A stretch of 64,000 bases of DNA from Corynespora cassiicola (GCA_022059125.1 JAEUWY010000004.1:620001-684000); one strand, 5' to 3'; positions 12,130-23,617 are shown, counted from the stretch's first letter. Translations and numbers: made by a program. The notes: generated by a model from the sequence alone, not told the origin.

Positions 12130-12858
12130 ATGGAGAAAAATAGAAAGCATGTCGTCTTCGACGTAGTCGGCACCCTCGTTTCTTACAGCCATCTTTTCGA
12201 AGCCCTTGAGCACCGTCTTGGCCAGAAACTACGCCATCACTCCATCTCGCCACAACTTCTTGGATTTGCATGGCTTGAACATGCTGAGAGAGAGTACACC
12301 TATCTTTCATTGTCCGGCCATTATGTGGAGTTCGCCAATGTTTTCAAGTCTGTCTTTTTCCGGGTGTTGCATTTTGCTGGGGTACCGGAGCCCCGAGAGA
12401 TTGCAACAGAGGAGGATGTGGAATACCTGAGATTAGAATACCGCAATTGTTTTGCCCGACCAGGAGCAAAAGAATGCATAGACAATCTAAAGGCCTCTGG
12501 ATGGACGGTGTGGGCCTTTACGAGTGGAGACGCCGAGAGAGTCAAAGGGTATTTCGAAAAGGGAGGCTTGAGCATCGAAGAGAAGAACTTGATCACGTGT
12601 GATACTATCGGAGTGGGTAAGCCGGATCTGAAAGCATACAAATCACTCAAAGAACGAATGGAGCCGGAAGACGGTGCAATTCTGTGGTATGCAGCAGCGC
12701 ACGCATGGGACGTGAGCGCTGCTGGACGTGCTGGATTTAAGACTGCGTACTGTACCGTTCTCGAGAAAGAGCCTTTACCAGAGATATTTGGCGACATGGA
12801 TATCTCAGCTACGACACTTCCAGAACTAGCAGAAAAGATAAAGTCCGTGAAAAGCTAG
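12130..12858 (+). CDS. HAD-superfamily hydrolase, 2-haloacid dehalogenase-like
   Basis: Intronless, 242 aa. Motif I is VFDVVGTLVS near residue 9, with the nucleophile Asp followed by V-V-G-T. The second Asp of phosphatase-type HADs (DxD) is absent, as expected for dehalogenase-type (type II) HADs. A helical cap follows (about 20-95). Motif II is AFTSGD (about 136), and the Lys of motif III lies in GVGKPDLKAYK (about 160-170). The motif IV region is ILWYAAAHAWDVSAAGRAGFK, with the Asp that anchors the active site. Fungal relatives are annotated as haloacid dehalogenases, but the true substrate is rarely known. It shares a promoter region with the GH35 gene; I see no pathway link. Confidence 0.85.
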   Translation: MEKNRKHVVFDVVGTLVSYSHLFEALEHRLGQKLRHHSISPQLLGFAWLEHAEREYTYLSLSGHYVEFANVFKSVFFRVLHFAGVPEPREIATEEDVEYLRLEYRNCFARPGAKECIDNLKASGWTVWAFTSGDAERVKGYFEKGGLSIEEKNLITCDTIGVGKPDLKAYKSLKERMEPEDGAILWYAAAHAWDVSAAGRAGFKTAYCTVLEKEPLPEIFGDMDISATTLPELAEKIKSVKS

Positions 12859-13098
12859 GCTCACGATCCATGGCCATAGAATCTGGAAAGGCACCTCTAA
12901 AAAGTGCTGCATGATCCATTATTTCGCCAGAGAGTTTCACGGAGATTCAAATAAAGGGAGTGAATCTATTATGTAGTATGTAGGCAAACAAGCAGCTGAT
13001 GTGAACAAATTTGAGTTTGTTGAGTGATGTATCCCAAGTCGACTCCGCCAGTAGAAAGCATAACGAAGTCCGAGTACATCAGCATCTGATAAAAATGC

Positions 13099-14366
13099 TC
13101 AATCGGAATCGAGAGCAAAGTCGCGAACAAAATTGGGAACAAAATCACGTTCAATACCGCTTCGTTCAATTCTTTTTGACCACACCTCGACAAAGGAAAG
13201 GCCGGCATGGTGGCTCACACTGCGGCCAGCAAACTGCCATCTAGCCGAACTGGAGATGCCCACTTTTCCGATGCTGCCGTCCGTCGTCCTCAGCCAATAC
13301 GAGTTCCACCGAGACCGGCGCTCATCGTCGGGCAGCTCAATCCAGCCGAAAGTGTTGAATGCGCGGGAATCCACCAGCATAGAACTTTCACCATATAAGT
13401 TTATTGGCGAATCATTGCTAATTTTTGAGAAGTTCCATGCAATTTCTATAGTCTTGGTCCGAATGAGCGGCTGCCTTCCGTATGATGGCGATTTATCCAT
13501 CCTATATCGTCGTATGATTCCACGACGCACCATGTGATTGGAAATTCGCTCCCGCTGAGCGAGAGAGGAGTTGTAATCCTCTTCTTTATTGAATAGTTCG
13601 CGAGTCAGCCTCTTTGGTACTTCAAAAGGGATAAGTGGATCCACTAGGGTTGCCATCTCAGCATTACAGAGCTCAGAGTCTTCCGATAGTTTGATTGCCG
13701 CATTTTCTAGCCCTTCAGTCTTCCCGAGATTTTCATTGTAGATTTCGCACATGGCTTCCAAGTCCCGGCGATCTCGGTTTTTCTCCCATCTCGATGTCAC
13801 CATATCGACTAGGCGAATATTCAAAAGAGGTAGTAGAAAAATCATTGGATCTCCTTTGATATAATTACGGTGCGGTAACTCTCCGACAGAAATATCTTCT
13901 ACGATTACGGTGACCTTCTGTAAAGGCCGTTCGAGGAGTGCAGTGAGTGGACACGAGTCCCAGCTCCATTTTGGGGAAGTCCAGGGATGAGACATGGCAA
14001 CTTCTGCATTGATAGTAATTTTTTGCAAAGATTCAAATCCAATGCCGAATCTCTGCGGTTGGAGCAGGGCTAGAGAATGGAATGCTGAAGAATTGCATCT
14101 TTTCGGGATTTCCCGGATAAATTTTCTCAGCTGGCGAAAAGCCACCTCGGAAAGTTACTATAAAGTGTCACTTGAGTCGTCTTTAAGAACACTGGCAAGC
14201 AACGAAAACTCACGTATTTGGCTTGCTTACATGAAAGAATCAGACCAAGACAATCGTTTTGCCGGTCTTTCAGTGACAGTGGTGGAAGATATTGATACAG
14301 GTAGTCGTAGATATTCATGCGGACATCTTTATTCAGATGCTCAAAAAACGAGCGCCGGTCGCTCAT
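13099..14366 (-). CDS. Short F-box-like fungal protein, function unknown
   Basis: Exons 14214-14366 and 13099-14145, with a 68-bp intron (donor GTGAGT, acceptor CGAG), give 399 aa. The N-terminus (FFEHLNKDVRMNIYDYLYQY, then LILSCKQAKY) resembles the degenerate F-box-like start, L-x-x-D/E-V/I-R-x-x-I-Y-x-Y-L, found in large families of uncharacterised Pezizomycotina proteins. No catalytic motif or membrane segment is visible in the rest. The acceptor is the weakest part of the model: TATAG upstream is rejected because it leads straight into an in-frame stop. The spacing between the LxxDVR and LSCxxAK motifs resembles the proteins at 58081-58857 and 59271-60269, suggesting one family. Convergent with the HAD gene. 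Confidence 0.7.
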
Positions 14367-14963
14367 GTTGAATGGTCGATGCCTTTTGGAAATGAAGAAA
14401 TAATTTGCAGGCGTACGCTTCTGGGGCCGATATATTTTGCACTCAAGTTTGACTTGTAAAGGGGTGGTTTTGTAGGTAGCAGAAGTTCTTTATTAGCGCA
14501 GTTTGCTTAATGGATTTTTTAAGATCTTGCCAAACTTAAATAAGCCTAAAATTCAGTCTGATTTGCTTCCAACATTCAGGTTCAATAAAAATTTCAACAA
14601 CAGTTATCAGTGTTTTTTGGTTGTTGGGACCACACTTCAACGATGCTGGTTTGACAATACCGCTCTGGACACAAAAATAGAGCCTAATTTTTTTTGTTTA
14701 ATCTCTCGACTTCTTCACCTAGAGAATTTTGGCAGATTCTATTAACTCTCTACCAGCCAAATATTCCTGTTGAAAGCATTTAGCACGTGATATTCATGTC
14801 GGTACATTTATTTGTCCAAGTACCCAAACTTAGCTTGTAAAAAGCTTAACTAAAGGGCAGCCCAGCACGAACGTTCTCTATAGCTAGAATTCATCTAGAC
14901 AATTCGATGCAGGGGTGGTATTCATGGAAAATATTAGATTCATCGAATTTCTACTTTGAACAT
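14367..14963. other. AT-rich intergenic
   Basis: The 597 bp between the F-box-like gene promoter and the 3' end of the aldo/keto reductase are clearly AT-rich, with T runs near 14690-14700. No gene is supported. Confidence 0.4.
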
Positions 14964-16220
14964 TTACTCGTGACCAATGGGCTTCGGGGCATTTCCAAAC
15001 TTGATTGGGCCAGCTGCTGCAACAAGACGTGGGACGTTTCCTCTGATAGTGGGGTCCTCGCCCACAAATGAGCCGGGGAATCCAATGTCGAAAGGAACAA
15101 CGCCCTCCAACGTCTCTATCTGCTTCTCCGAGAGCTTGATGGTTAGAGCCTTGATATTGTCATGGAGATGCTCGACCTTCCTGCCACCAATAATGGGGAA
15201 GACGTTGGTAGTCTTGCTCATGACATAGGCCAGCGCCACAGCGGTAACAGAGATATCCTTTCCAAGCTCGCCGGCAACCTTCTCAAGGGCTTCTGAGATC
15301 TTTATCTCACTTTCACTTGGCTGAGAAGAACGAGCTCCTGACTCGCCCTCCTTTTGTCGCTGCTCGCGAGTGGCCTTGCTCTGGAACTTGCCCTGCCCCA
15401 AGACATCCCAGGGGGCAAGAGCCATTCCGTATTGACGGGCCATTGGGATGATGTCCCGCTCAAAGTCTCTGATCAAAATGTTCCATCTGCCTTGGTAAAT
15501 GGCGAATGGAGTCTTGCCGCGGGCCACGGCGTACTCGTTGGCTGCAGAAACGATCCAGGCCGGGGTATCACTGATTCCAAGGTACAAGACCTTGCCCTGT
15601 TCAACGAGGATGTGGAGAGAGTCCATAATCTCGGGGATAGAGGTAGTCCAGTCCCACCAGTGCAGATACAGAATATCAATCCAGTCGGTCTGTAGTTTTG
15701 CAAGAGAGTCTCGTACGCTCATATGGAGACTGCGCTTGTGGTTGCCGCTGTAGTTGACAGAAGAGTTCTTTCCGAGCTCATAGCCCCGGTACTGGGTTGT
15801 GAACTTAGTCGCCACGACGATGCGATCACGAATTCCACGCTCTTTCATCCATTCGCCGATCCATTTCTCGGACTGCTCGTTCTGGTAGTTGTTCGCGGTG
15901 TCAATGACTAAACAGACTGATTAGATATAATCTTGTGTCCCAATAAGAAGTGGGGCATACAGTTTCCGCCAGCCTCGTAGTATGCATCGAGGAGCTTAAA
16001 TGACTGCTCCTTGGACATGGAGCCCATGAATGATTGCCAAGCATCTGATAGGTATTAGCATAGTAATAGAGGGATTTTGCAATGACGAACCTCCAATGCT
16101 CATGGCACCAAGCTGCAAAGGCGAGACTCGAACACCCGCCTTTGAGCTCAAGATGCGATAGTTGCCGAGCTCGGTTGGTGGCGCCGGTGCGGGGGCGAAG
16201 AGGGACTCCATTGCGCTCAT
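14964..16220 (-). CDS. Aldo/keto reductase, aryl-alcohol dehydrogenase type
   Basis: Exons 16091-16220, 15961-16044 and 14964-15907 (introns 46 and 53 bp) give 385 aa. Family features in order: LQLGAMSIG near residue 40; [20 protein letters not shown] with the catalytic Asp and Tyr; VVATKF with the catalytic Lys; and [10 protein letters not shown] with the His, completing the Asp-Tyr-Lys-His tetrad. The C-terminal cofactor loop ([18 protein letters not shown]) follows. The sequence is closest to fungal aryl-alcohol dehydrogenases, also called norsolorinic-acid-reductase-like (AKR9), NADPH-dependent cytosolic reductases of aromatic aldehydes or ketones. A TATA-like element lies about 90 bp upstream. 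No biosynthetic partner is adjacent, so the substrate stays open. Confidence 0.92.
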
Positions 16221-18549
16221 TTTGCAATGCGGGGCAGAATTTCAATCTCAGGTGGGGAGGGGATGTGACAACACAAGCAAGCTGCTAGCTGGAGATGCCC
16301 CAACTCTCTTTATACTTTAGTAGGCCATCTCGGTAATTGATGTACCACTGACGAAACAGTCGTGAGTTGCGTCATGGACTTTTCGGTACCTCTCCAAGGT
16401 GCTCCAGATCGGCGGAGATAGCTCCATTGTCCGTTAGACGGCACTGCATCCGAAGAATATCGGACAATGAACACAAGACTACTGCAAGGTGCTTACTTGA
16501 ATAGTGGGCTTGCGACGAGTGCGAATGCGAATTGAAATGCGAGTGGAGAGATGCGGGTGGTCTGCAGGGAGATAAAGGGCGGAGTTAACTTGTTACCGTC
16601 TAGTCGGACCGAGTGGGGTTGGCTGGTGGGGAACAGGTCTCCACTCCTTCTTCTACGTTGTCTTTGACATTCATCCCACTGCTGTTTTGTTGGAAATTCT
16701 CCCAATCACCATCTTTGAATTGTTCTTAAGCGATAATTTCCGCCTTCATATATGCGTTCTCGTTGCCGAAACTCACTCTGGTACTGAGCTGAGCCATCTC
16801 CCAACCAAGAATTGAGCATCCAGCTTCATGCTGTCTCCGCATCAGTACACAAAATACAACCCGGGAAATGTGGAAATGCATATAATCGGACTTACGAGGT
16901 TCTGTTGAAAATATCCTCATATACTAAGCAAGCATAGACAGTACCTTTGTGCATCCAACGGCACCCGACTGTAACGTCTTATCAGCCACTGTGCGAAAAG
17001 GCTTCACTGAGAGCTCTTCAATCACCGTGAGATGCATTCAAAGACTGAAGTTCCTTTCAATTTGGCTTTCGGCCAAGAATTTGTCCCTCTTACAGAAAAT
17101 CATCGCGGAAGGGGCACACCCAATGGCCACGGCGCTTCTGCATAGAGTGCATTCTGCCTATATGCTTTGTCGGTATGATTGATGCTGATTGTCTTTGGAA
17201 TCTCGGGTCCAGATGAATTCTGTGGTACTGTCGACCCAGAAAATATACCGGTTGCAACTTGCTGGCCTGGAACCCTGCAATGTGGTGGTCTCAGCTACGT
17301 GTGCCGAGCTATGCACCAACATACTGAATTATGCGAGAGATACGATACCTCTTCTCCGATGATCATTTAGGATTATCCGGCAAACTGGAAGCTTCAAGAT
17401 ATGCGAAGCAACGAAGCAAATCACCATGCTCTAGAAAAACTGCGGTATAAAATCTCTCTTTTCGCCATCGTATCCAGGTTCCTTGTCATTCGGAAAAAGG
17501 GTGTCATTTCCGAATTTCATGTTTCCCACTCCGATTGCAATATGAAACACCAAATCAAGAAAAAATCGTTGTCAGAATGCTCGCGGGTAGGCACCTTATG
17601 AGACCATAGGAAGCTTACATATCATAAGGCCTTCGCTGATTTTGCTAATTAGTTGACTACTGTAAGCCACTTGGCCGGACCCTCGCAACTTTCGCTTGTT
17701 TGGAACAAAGCCTACCGAGTGCCAGTGGGTTGCCTGACGAACCGCCCCAATCCGCGTAATACGCACCTGGTCGGTCTTTTGCACGAATTTACCGACAAAA
17801 TCCCCAGACCAACAAAATGAGTCACCAACCTCTAATGCAAGCTCCGCCTACCCAGCCCTGGGGCCAGCCTCATGGATTCCGATCCGCTCTGGAAAGCCCG
17901 ACACTTAGTCTTGAAGTTTATGTCGATTACATCACATGGTGTTTTCTGCGTCTTGCTCGAAAGTGATCTAGATTTACGTGCCATGGGCGCGGTTTGCATT
18001 GTCAAAGCCCATAATTCATTGGCCTCAAGATACCAGAATAATTCAAAAGTCATCTAAATGTCATCATCGTGCCGTCAACTTGATTTGTTGGTACTCGATT
18101 GACAGAAAGAAGTAAGCACTTTGCGAGGGGCTTGGCGGCCCCGGGCACCATAATCCTCGGGCTGCTAGCCCTATTAAGCCCGAATTGCGAGTCAGAAGAA
18201 GGCGTTTCGCGGTGTGCGAACAGAATCGCGAGGAAATGGTCTTTCTTTCGCGAGCCTAGACATTAAGTAAAAATAGCCCGTGTTTGGCGGTGGCTTGCGA
18301 GCTTGCGAATCTCTACCGGTCGCTAATTTACATCTACCCTCCAGCTTGGGGGCCTGAAGCATTAGGATATAAGGTATGGAGACTTCCAGTATGAATCAAG
18401 AGCAGATCCATCGAAACCGCATATTCCACAGGACGCAGGACTCAGTCCCTCCCTTCTACATTCGATCCCACCAAAATCACCTCTGAACAACTGCCCACCA
18501 ACTTTGCCATCCTCCTCATCACCGTCAAATCCATTCCACCTCCATAGCA
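16221..18549. other. 2.3-kb gene-poor stretch
   Basis: Only short, unrelated frames occur on both strands, none with recognisable motifs. The final 200 bp before 18550 (CCACC-rich, then CTCC/TCC runs) look like the RTA1-like gene's leader. I see no transposon ends or tRNA. Confidence 0.4.
16308..16315 (-). promoter_or_regulatory. TATA-like element upstream of aldo/keto reductase
   Basis: GTATAAAG on the minus strand, about 90 bp upstream of the ATG at 16220, within the usual range for fungal core promoters. Confidence 0.4.
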
Positions 18550-19532
18550 ATGGCACCCGGCCCTCAAATCGAAGTACCCGACTGGTGTATAGAAGTGGGC
18601 CCCGAATGCCCCGTCGAAGGCACAGTCTACGGCTACTTCCCCAGCCTCGGCGCCAACGCCTTCTTCGCCGCCTTCTTCGGCCTCGCCACCATCGCCCAAC
18701 TCGTCCTCGGCATCCGCTACAAAACATGGACCTACATGATCGCCCTGGGCCTCGGCTGCCTGGGCGAGTGCATAGGATACGTCGGGCGCGTCATGATGCA
18801 CAACAACCCCTACGACGAGACGGCGTTCCAGATCCAGGTCGTTTTGCTCATCTTCTCGCCTGCATTCCTGGCTGCGGGAATCTATCTGATTTTGAAGCAT
18901 GTGGTTATTAGTTTTGGAGAGGCGTGGTCGAGGTTGAGGCCGGCGTGGTATACGTATATTTTTATTGCGTGCGATATTTCGTCGTTGGTTTTGCAGAGTG
19001 CGGGGGGAGCTATGGCGGCTACTTCGGATGATCAGGATACGACGGATATTGGGACCGATATCATGATTGCGGGTATAATCTGGCAGGTTGTCGGTGAGTG
19101 TGTTCAGTTTGTGGTATGAGTTCAAAGGCTAACGGTCTTGCAGTGTTGGCCATCTTCGGATGCATTGTCGTCGAATACTCTGTTCGCACTTATCGTCGTC
19201 GATTCCAGTTGACCGGCACGGCCATCGATCTATGGGCAAATATTTGGTTTAAGGCGTTCTGTGCTGCTGTCGTGGTCGCCTACACTGGTATCTTTGTTCG
19301 ATGTGTCTACAGAATCCCTGAACTCATTGAAGGCTGGGGTGGCTCTTTAATGAGGAAAGAGGTGGATTTTATCGTCCTAGAGGGTGTTATGATCGTTCTC
19401 ACAGTCGCTGCACAGACAGTTTTCCACCCAGGATTTTGTTTCCCAGCTTTGGCCAACACGATCGGAGGGAAGAAGTCAAGCAAGGCGTTGAGCGAGACTG
19501 ACGTTGAGATGTTGCCTCCATCTAGTCAGTAG
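18550..19532 (+). CDS. RTA1-like seven-transmembrane protein
   Basis: Exons 18550-19093 and 19144-19532 (50-bp intron, donor GTGAGT, acceptor GCAG) give 310 aa with about seven hydrophobic segments. Diagnostic stretches are GYFPSLGANAFFAAFFG near the first helix, ECIGYVGRVMMHNNPYDETA after the third, and FIACDISSLVLQSAGGAMAA in the fifth. This is the RTA1 / lipid-translocating exporter (LTE) family, including RTA1, RSB1 and PUG1. Members influence resistance to 7-aminocholesterol, sphingoid-base export or haem traffic. The acidic tail after the last helix is short (SETDVEMLPPSSQ). The precise ligand cannot be read from sequence. Confidence 0.92.
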
Positions 19533-19695
19533 CCTCATCTGAAACACTTGTATTGCGCTTTCCTCGTCAGCGGCATGTTTTGAGCCAATTCATAAAGATC
19601 TTAAGAGCAGCATGATATTTCCTTGATCTCGGTCACAGGGCGTTTTTAGACAAATTAGTTGACTATATACTAAATCTTCATTCCTCTTCTTTACA

Positions 19696-21147
19696 TCACA
19701 TAAATTGATCCTCCACGTTCAAGAGCTCGTTATGCTCATTTGAATAATTCTCAAGCCCACCGGCTTTTTTCACGAGATTTGTAAGCAACTGGGACAGGGT
19801 ATCTTCTTCATCCTCATTGCACGTCCAAATATTGGTGCAATCTTCCCAGGGTCGGCACGTGTAGTACTTGTATTCCGCCGAAGAACCGTGGCGCCAATAA
19901 TTCAGGTTTTGAGGATTGAGGTATGCAAGCCTAGGACACTGAAAGAGATGTTGAAACACGTTTTCCCACGTTCCTGAAGTCAGATGAACCTCCTCAAGCC
20001 ATGTCGAGAACAAGGGAGATTCCTCAAGACCGCGGGACTCAGCTGGTGACAAGAGTTGGATTAGTCGATCTTGGCCAATTGCAACACGATCCAGATAAAT
20101 ATGCTTTAGACCGTCTCTTGTAGGTTTCCAGTCGAGAGAGTCCATTTGCAGATGCTGCGTCCCCCTTAAACCCAAAGACTCGAGATTCATGCAGCGACTA
20201 ACAATTTTGGTCACGCTCGACATGTAATCTGTATTGGGGTACTGATTTTGAAGGTTGGACAAGGGAACATAATAGTCCCCGTCATCGTCCTCATCGTAAT
20301 AGTGGAGATAGGAGTTTGAGCCGCCGGGCCCCGTACAATCAGAATACTCGAGATAGAGACGCCGCAATTGACTGCAAATTCGTCCAGGCAAGGCCTTCTC
20401 GATAGCGTGAAAGTCGAAAGTGCATGGCAGATTTAACTGGAGGTCCGTGAGATATTCGAAGCGCAATGTTGAAAGCACCGTAACTAGGATTTCTCTCAAC
20501 TCGGAGACTAGTGATAGATTGTAGTCGGGCGCTTTGTCGTTTCCTGAACAGTAGGATTCCGATACGGGTGAGCCGGTTTTGGATACCCTCAGACATTCAA
20601 GATTAGGTAGCTTCGCGATGCACTTTTTCGTAGCCGTGAGGAGTGACCGAATTCGCTTTATTTCGGGATAAGTCATTTCCTTCCTAGCGAACCTTGCTAG
20701 TGTCCCGTCATCGTATCTGGCTCCTGCCACAACATTGAGTTGTACGCGTCTCAGTGCTTTTGCAAATGTCGATTTTCCATCGGTACATACGATCCAGTCT
20801 TCTATTTGCTGAGCAAGTTCCGGAACTGCTGGACTTAACTCCGCGAACCCGTTGCGGAACAGAAGAACTGTTGCAGGGACGTAAAAGGCTTTGCATGTGT
20901 GGCGGAGGTTGGCAACATCATGGTTTCGGGCATAATCTATGCCACCGAGGACCCGCTGGACATGCTCAAAGTTGCTTACGGTGTTCCACGTAAATCTTTC
21001 ATCATGTATGTAGCGTGGATACAAGTACGAAAAGATCTGCCCTTGTCAACTCTTGATTTTAGCAAGTTGAGGTAATCATACCTCTAAGAGTAACTCTTGA
21101 GGGAGCTTTTGAATGTGTGAGGATCCCTTTTCGCATGTATACGCCAT
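19696..21147 (-). CDS. F-box protein with leucine-rich-like C-terminal region
   Basis: Exons 21082-21147 and 19696-21036 (45-bp intron) give 468 aa. Splicing joins HIQKLPQELLLE to IFSYLYPRYIHD, producing a canonical F-box (LPxELLLxIFSYL ... LRHTCKAFY) across the junction, strong support for the small first exon. The rest has irregular Leu-rich segments (YLTDLQLNLPCTF, CMNLESLGLRGTQHLQMDSL, LKHIYLDRVAI) like degenerate LRRs. Such proteins recruit substrates to SCF ubiquitin ligases via Skp1; the target is unknown. A TATAAATA element lies about 36-43 bp upstream of the start codon. Convergent with the RTA1-like gene at a distance of 163 bp. Confidence 0.85.
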
Positions 21148-21503
21148 TGTGTGTTTTTGTATGCGCATGTACCACGGGCTGATATTTATAAGGGATGGGA
21201 CGGACCGAGTTTTCTGGCAGAGCTGCCTAGTCGCTTGTGATGACTTGGGTTAGTTCGGCGGAATAACCGTTGGGGGCCTGAAAGAGGGGAAGGCATCTCC
21301 AAAACTGCGCCGCAGACTATATAACACCAAGTATAGCGAAGCCCGGTAGAAGTCTTTTCGAGGTTAGCTGCCGCCCTGCATCGGGGCGATTTTCCGGTGA
21401 CGTAATGTAGTCTGGATCGTACGAGCAAAACTACAGCGAAGCCCTTTGGAGAGCACCTTATCTGCTTGATCATTTTGGTTGTGAACGCTTGAAAACATAA
21501 CCA
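21148..21503. promoter_or_regulatory. Shared divergent promoter, F-box / ThuA-like genes
   Basis: The 356 bp lie between divergent start codons. They include TATAAATA (minus strand) for the F-box gene. Nothing else recognised. Confidence 0.45.
21183..21190 (-). promoter_or_regulatory. TATA box of F-box gene
   Basis: TATAAATA on the minus strand, about 36-43 bp before the ATG at 21147, implying a very short 5' leader. Confidence 0.45.
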
Positions 21504-22205
21504 ATGTGCGAAATGGCTCCTTTCAACGTGCTTGTGTTTAGCAAGACTTCTTCATACCGACACGAGTCTATCCCTGCTGGTATCGCAGCCATCCAAGCTC
21601 TCGCAGATCACACAAGCTTCTTTTCTGTCGATGCGAGCGAAGATGCAGAAGCTGCCATGACGAGCTCATCTTTGAAGCCATATCAAGTGATTGTACTATT
21701 GCATTGCACCGGCGACTGCCTGAATTCGGACCAAATCGACGCCCTGAAACAATTTGTTAGAAGCGGAGGAGGTATAGTCGGTATACATGGCGCTACAGCG
21801 GCTCTCAAACAGAATCAGTGGTATGGAAGTCTACTAGGAGCCCATTTCGACCATCATCCAGCTCCACAGATGGGAAGAGTTGTGGTAGAGGACACGGGGC
21901 ATTGGATAATTGGCGGGAAAGGCGGCCAGGAGGATTGGATGGACGAATGGTATAACTTCAAAAGCCACCCCAGAGAGAACGAAAACCTGAATATCCTTTT
22001 GAAAGCCGATTCTACATCCTTCTCAGGAGGGACAATGGGCGACGACCATCCGCTATCGTGGTGCCAAGAGTTTGAAGGTGGACGAGTATATTACACAGCG
22101 CTGGGCCACTTTGTGGCGGCTTACCAAGACGACTGGTATATGAGCCAAGTTCTCAGAGGCATATTGTGGGTGGCTGGAAGAGAGGCTGTGTTCTTGGATG
22201 AATGA
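21504..22205 (+). CDS. ThuA-like domain protein (glutamine-amidotransferase-like fold)
   Basis: Intronless, 233 aa. The whole protein matches a ThuA-like domain (PF06283). Visible features are NVLVFSKTSSYRHESIPAG at the N-terminus, VIVLLHCTGDCLNSDQ, the glycine-rich FVRSGGGIVGIHGA, HPLSWCQEFEGGRVYYTALG, and a C-terminal VLRGILWVAGR. ThuA is named after a bacterial trehalose/sucrose utilisation gene, and fungal homologues are common but biochemically undefined. The fold is flavodoxin/amidotransferase-like, but the classical Cys nucleophile is replaced in this family. A second ATG three codons downstream is an equally possible start. It precedes the glycosyltransferase gene by 182 bp in the same direction. 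Confidence 0.9.
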   Translation: MCEMAPFNVLVFSKTSSYRHESIPAGIAAIQALADHTSFFSVDASEDAEAAMTSSSLKPYQVIVLLHCTGDCLNSDQIDALKQFVRSGGGIVGIHGATAALKQNQWYGSLLGAHFDHHPAPQMGRVVVEDTGHWIIGGKGGQEDWMDEWYNFKSHPRENENLNILLKADSTSFSGGTMGDDHPLSWCQEFEGGRVYYTALGHFVAAYQDDWYMSQVLRGILWVAGREAVFLDE

Positions 22206-22387
22206 CGAACAATGAATCCGAGTGGCTGTTCATCTGGGAATACATGTGCTAAACCCAAAGCGGTTAATTCAGACCAGGCTCAGGATGAGTCGAACTGAGT
22301 TACCCAAAGAATAAATCGTATAAAATAAGAGCACACTACTCTTGGATAAAATCATCACAGAAAAATTGAAGAAGATCAGTACAAGCG

Positions 22388-23617
22388 ATGGACTACCCTG
22401 ACATTCTAAACACAAAGCCGTTGGCACATAGTGTGTCCGCGGACCCTTCAGCCGGCGACAAGCTTCCGCCCGCCCTCACCCACCCGCACGCCCCAACCCG
22501 CGGCTCAAAGCACATCTTCGCATTCTGGGACTCCGGCCTCGAAAGCCTGCCTCCCTACCTCAAGCGCAACATCCTCAGCTGGTACAAGCGCTACTCACCC
22601 CTCGGCTGGACCATCTATGTCCTCGACAACATTACCGACTCCCCCCGCAATGTCTCCAACTTCCTCGACACAACCTCCCGCTCCGTGGTCCCACTAGCAT
22701 TCACCCAGCGCGACGTCAACGGCACCTACTCCGCGCAGCACACCTCCGACCTCATCCGCTACCCCCTGCTCCTCCGCTACGGAGGCGTCTACCTCGACGT
22801 GGGCATCTTGCAGTTCGGCGACCTGGACTGGATATGGACGCAACACATCGCGAACCCCTCCTCGCCCTACGACTTCGCAGGCTTCACCATGGGCGACGCG
22901 CCCGAGCTCTCGATTGTCAATTTCTCGTTCATGGCTGCGGCGGATAACCCGCTGGTCGAGCGCGCGCATCGCATCTTGCTCAAGATGTGGGAGGGGAAGA
23001 GCAGCACGGCGGGGATGCATGGCCATCCGTTGGTGGCGCACGTCCCGCTACTGCGGGTTCCGCAGGAGGTTGAGGTTGATGATGAGGCGTCGGGGAAGAT
23101 GAAGATCGATGATGAGCGCATGACCGACTATGCGATCCAGATCCAGGCCATGGGGGCTGCGCAGCGGTGGGTCGACGACGAAGAGGGGTGGGATGGACCC
23201 AAGTATGTGCGGGAAAAAGCTTGGTTGCTGAGTATGCTTGATGGCGCTTTTGTTCATGAGCAGATGACGAGTTGGAGTGGGCAGAAGCAGTTCGATCTGC
23301 TATCCATGGACTTGCCGGCGCCTGGAGATGAGGAGACTGCTGAGCAGGCTCTGGCTAGGAAGGTTGTGGAAGGCGTCGTGGGGAAGAGCTGGTGTTTGAA
23401 GCTTTCGCATGGCATTTCTGCAAAGCTCTTTGGTGGAGATACTCTGGGGATGCTGTGGAGGAAGTATGACGGGAGCGACAATGTGGGTGGAACGTATGGC
23501 GGGTGGTTGCGCTGGGCGCAGGTCAATCGCACGCGAGAGACACCACCAGAGCCCATGCGCATCCCAGTCTACGAGCCTACGATGCGGGGGAAGATCCCAG
23601 CGTTGAGTTCACAATAG
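22388..23617 (+). CDS. GT32/capsular-polysaccharide-type glycosyltransferase
   Basis: Intronless, 409 aa, with no evident signal peptide or membrane anchor. The core runs from HIFAFWDSGLESLPPYLKRN, through SWYKRYSPLGWTIYVLDN, to the family signature TSDLIRYPLLLRYGGVYLDVG (about residues 118-138). GT32-type enzymes show a YGGxYxDxD-like motif there, binding metal and nucleotide sugar. Here the acidic cluster reads LDVGIL, so the second Asp is missing. Many fungal 'capsule polysaccharide biosynthesis' homologues share such a deviation, so activity cannot be assumed. Codon use is strongly GC-rich at third positions in the first two thirds. Convergent with the GMC oxidoreductase gene (117-bp gap). 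Confidence 0.85.
   Translation: MDYPDILNTKPLAHSVSADPSAGDKLPPALTHPHAPTRGSKHIFAFWDSGLESLPPYLKRNILSWYKRYSPLGWTIYVLDNITDSPRNVSNFLDTTSRSVVPLAFTQRDVNGTYSAQHTSDLIRYPLLLRYGGVYLDVGILQFGDLDWIWTQHIANPSSPYDFAGFTMGDAPELSIVNFSFMAAADNPLVERAHRILLKMWEGKSSTAGMHGHPLVAHVPLLRVPQEVEVDDEASGKMKIDDERMTDYAIQIQAMGAAQRWVDDEEGWDGPKYVREKAWLLSMLDGAFVHEQMTSWSGQKQFDLLSMDLPAPGDEETAEQALARKVVEGVVGKSWCLKLSHGISAKLFGGDTLGMLWRKYDGSDNVGGTYGGWLRWAQVNRTRETPPEPMRIPVYEPTMRGKIPALSSQ

Noticed and set aside
14146..14213. Alternative acceptor TTATAG in the F-box-like gene at 13099-14366
   Set aside because: It puts an in-frame TAA immediately after the junction in the reading frame used downstream.
17401..18057. Short frames in the gene-poor stretch
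   Set aside because: Each is under 75 codons, without motifs, splice support or similar composition to neighbours.
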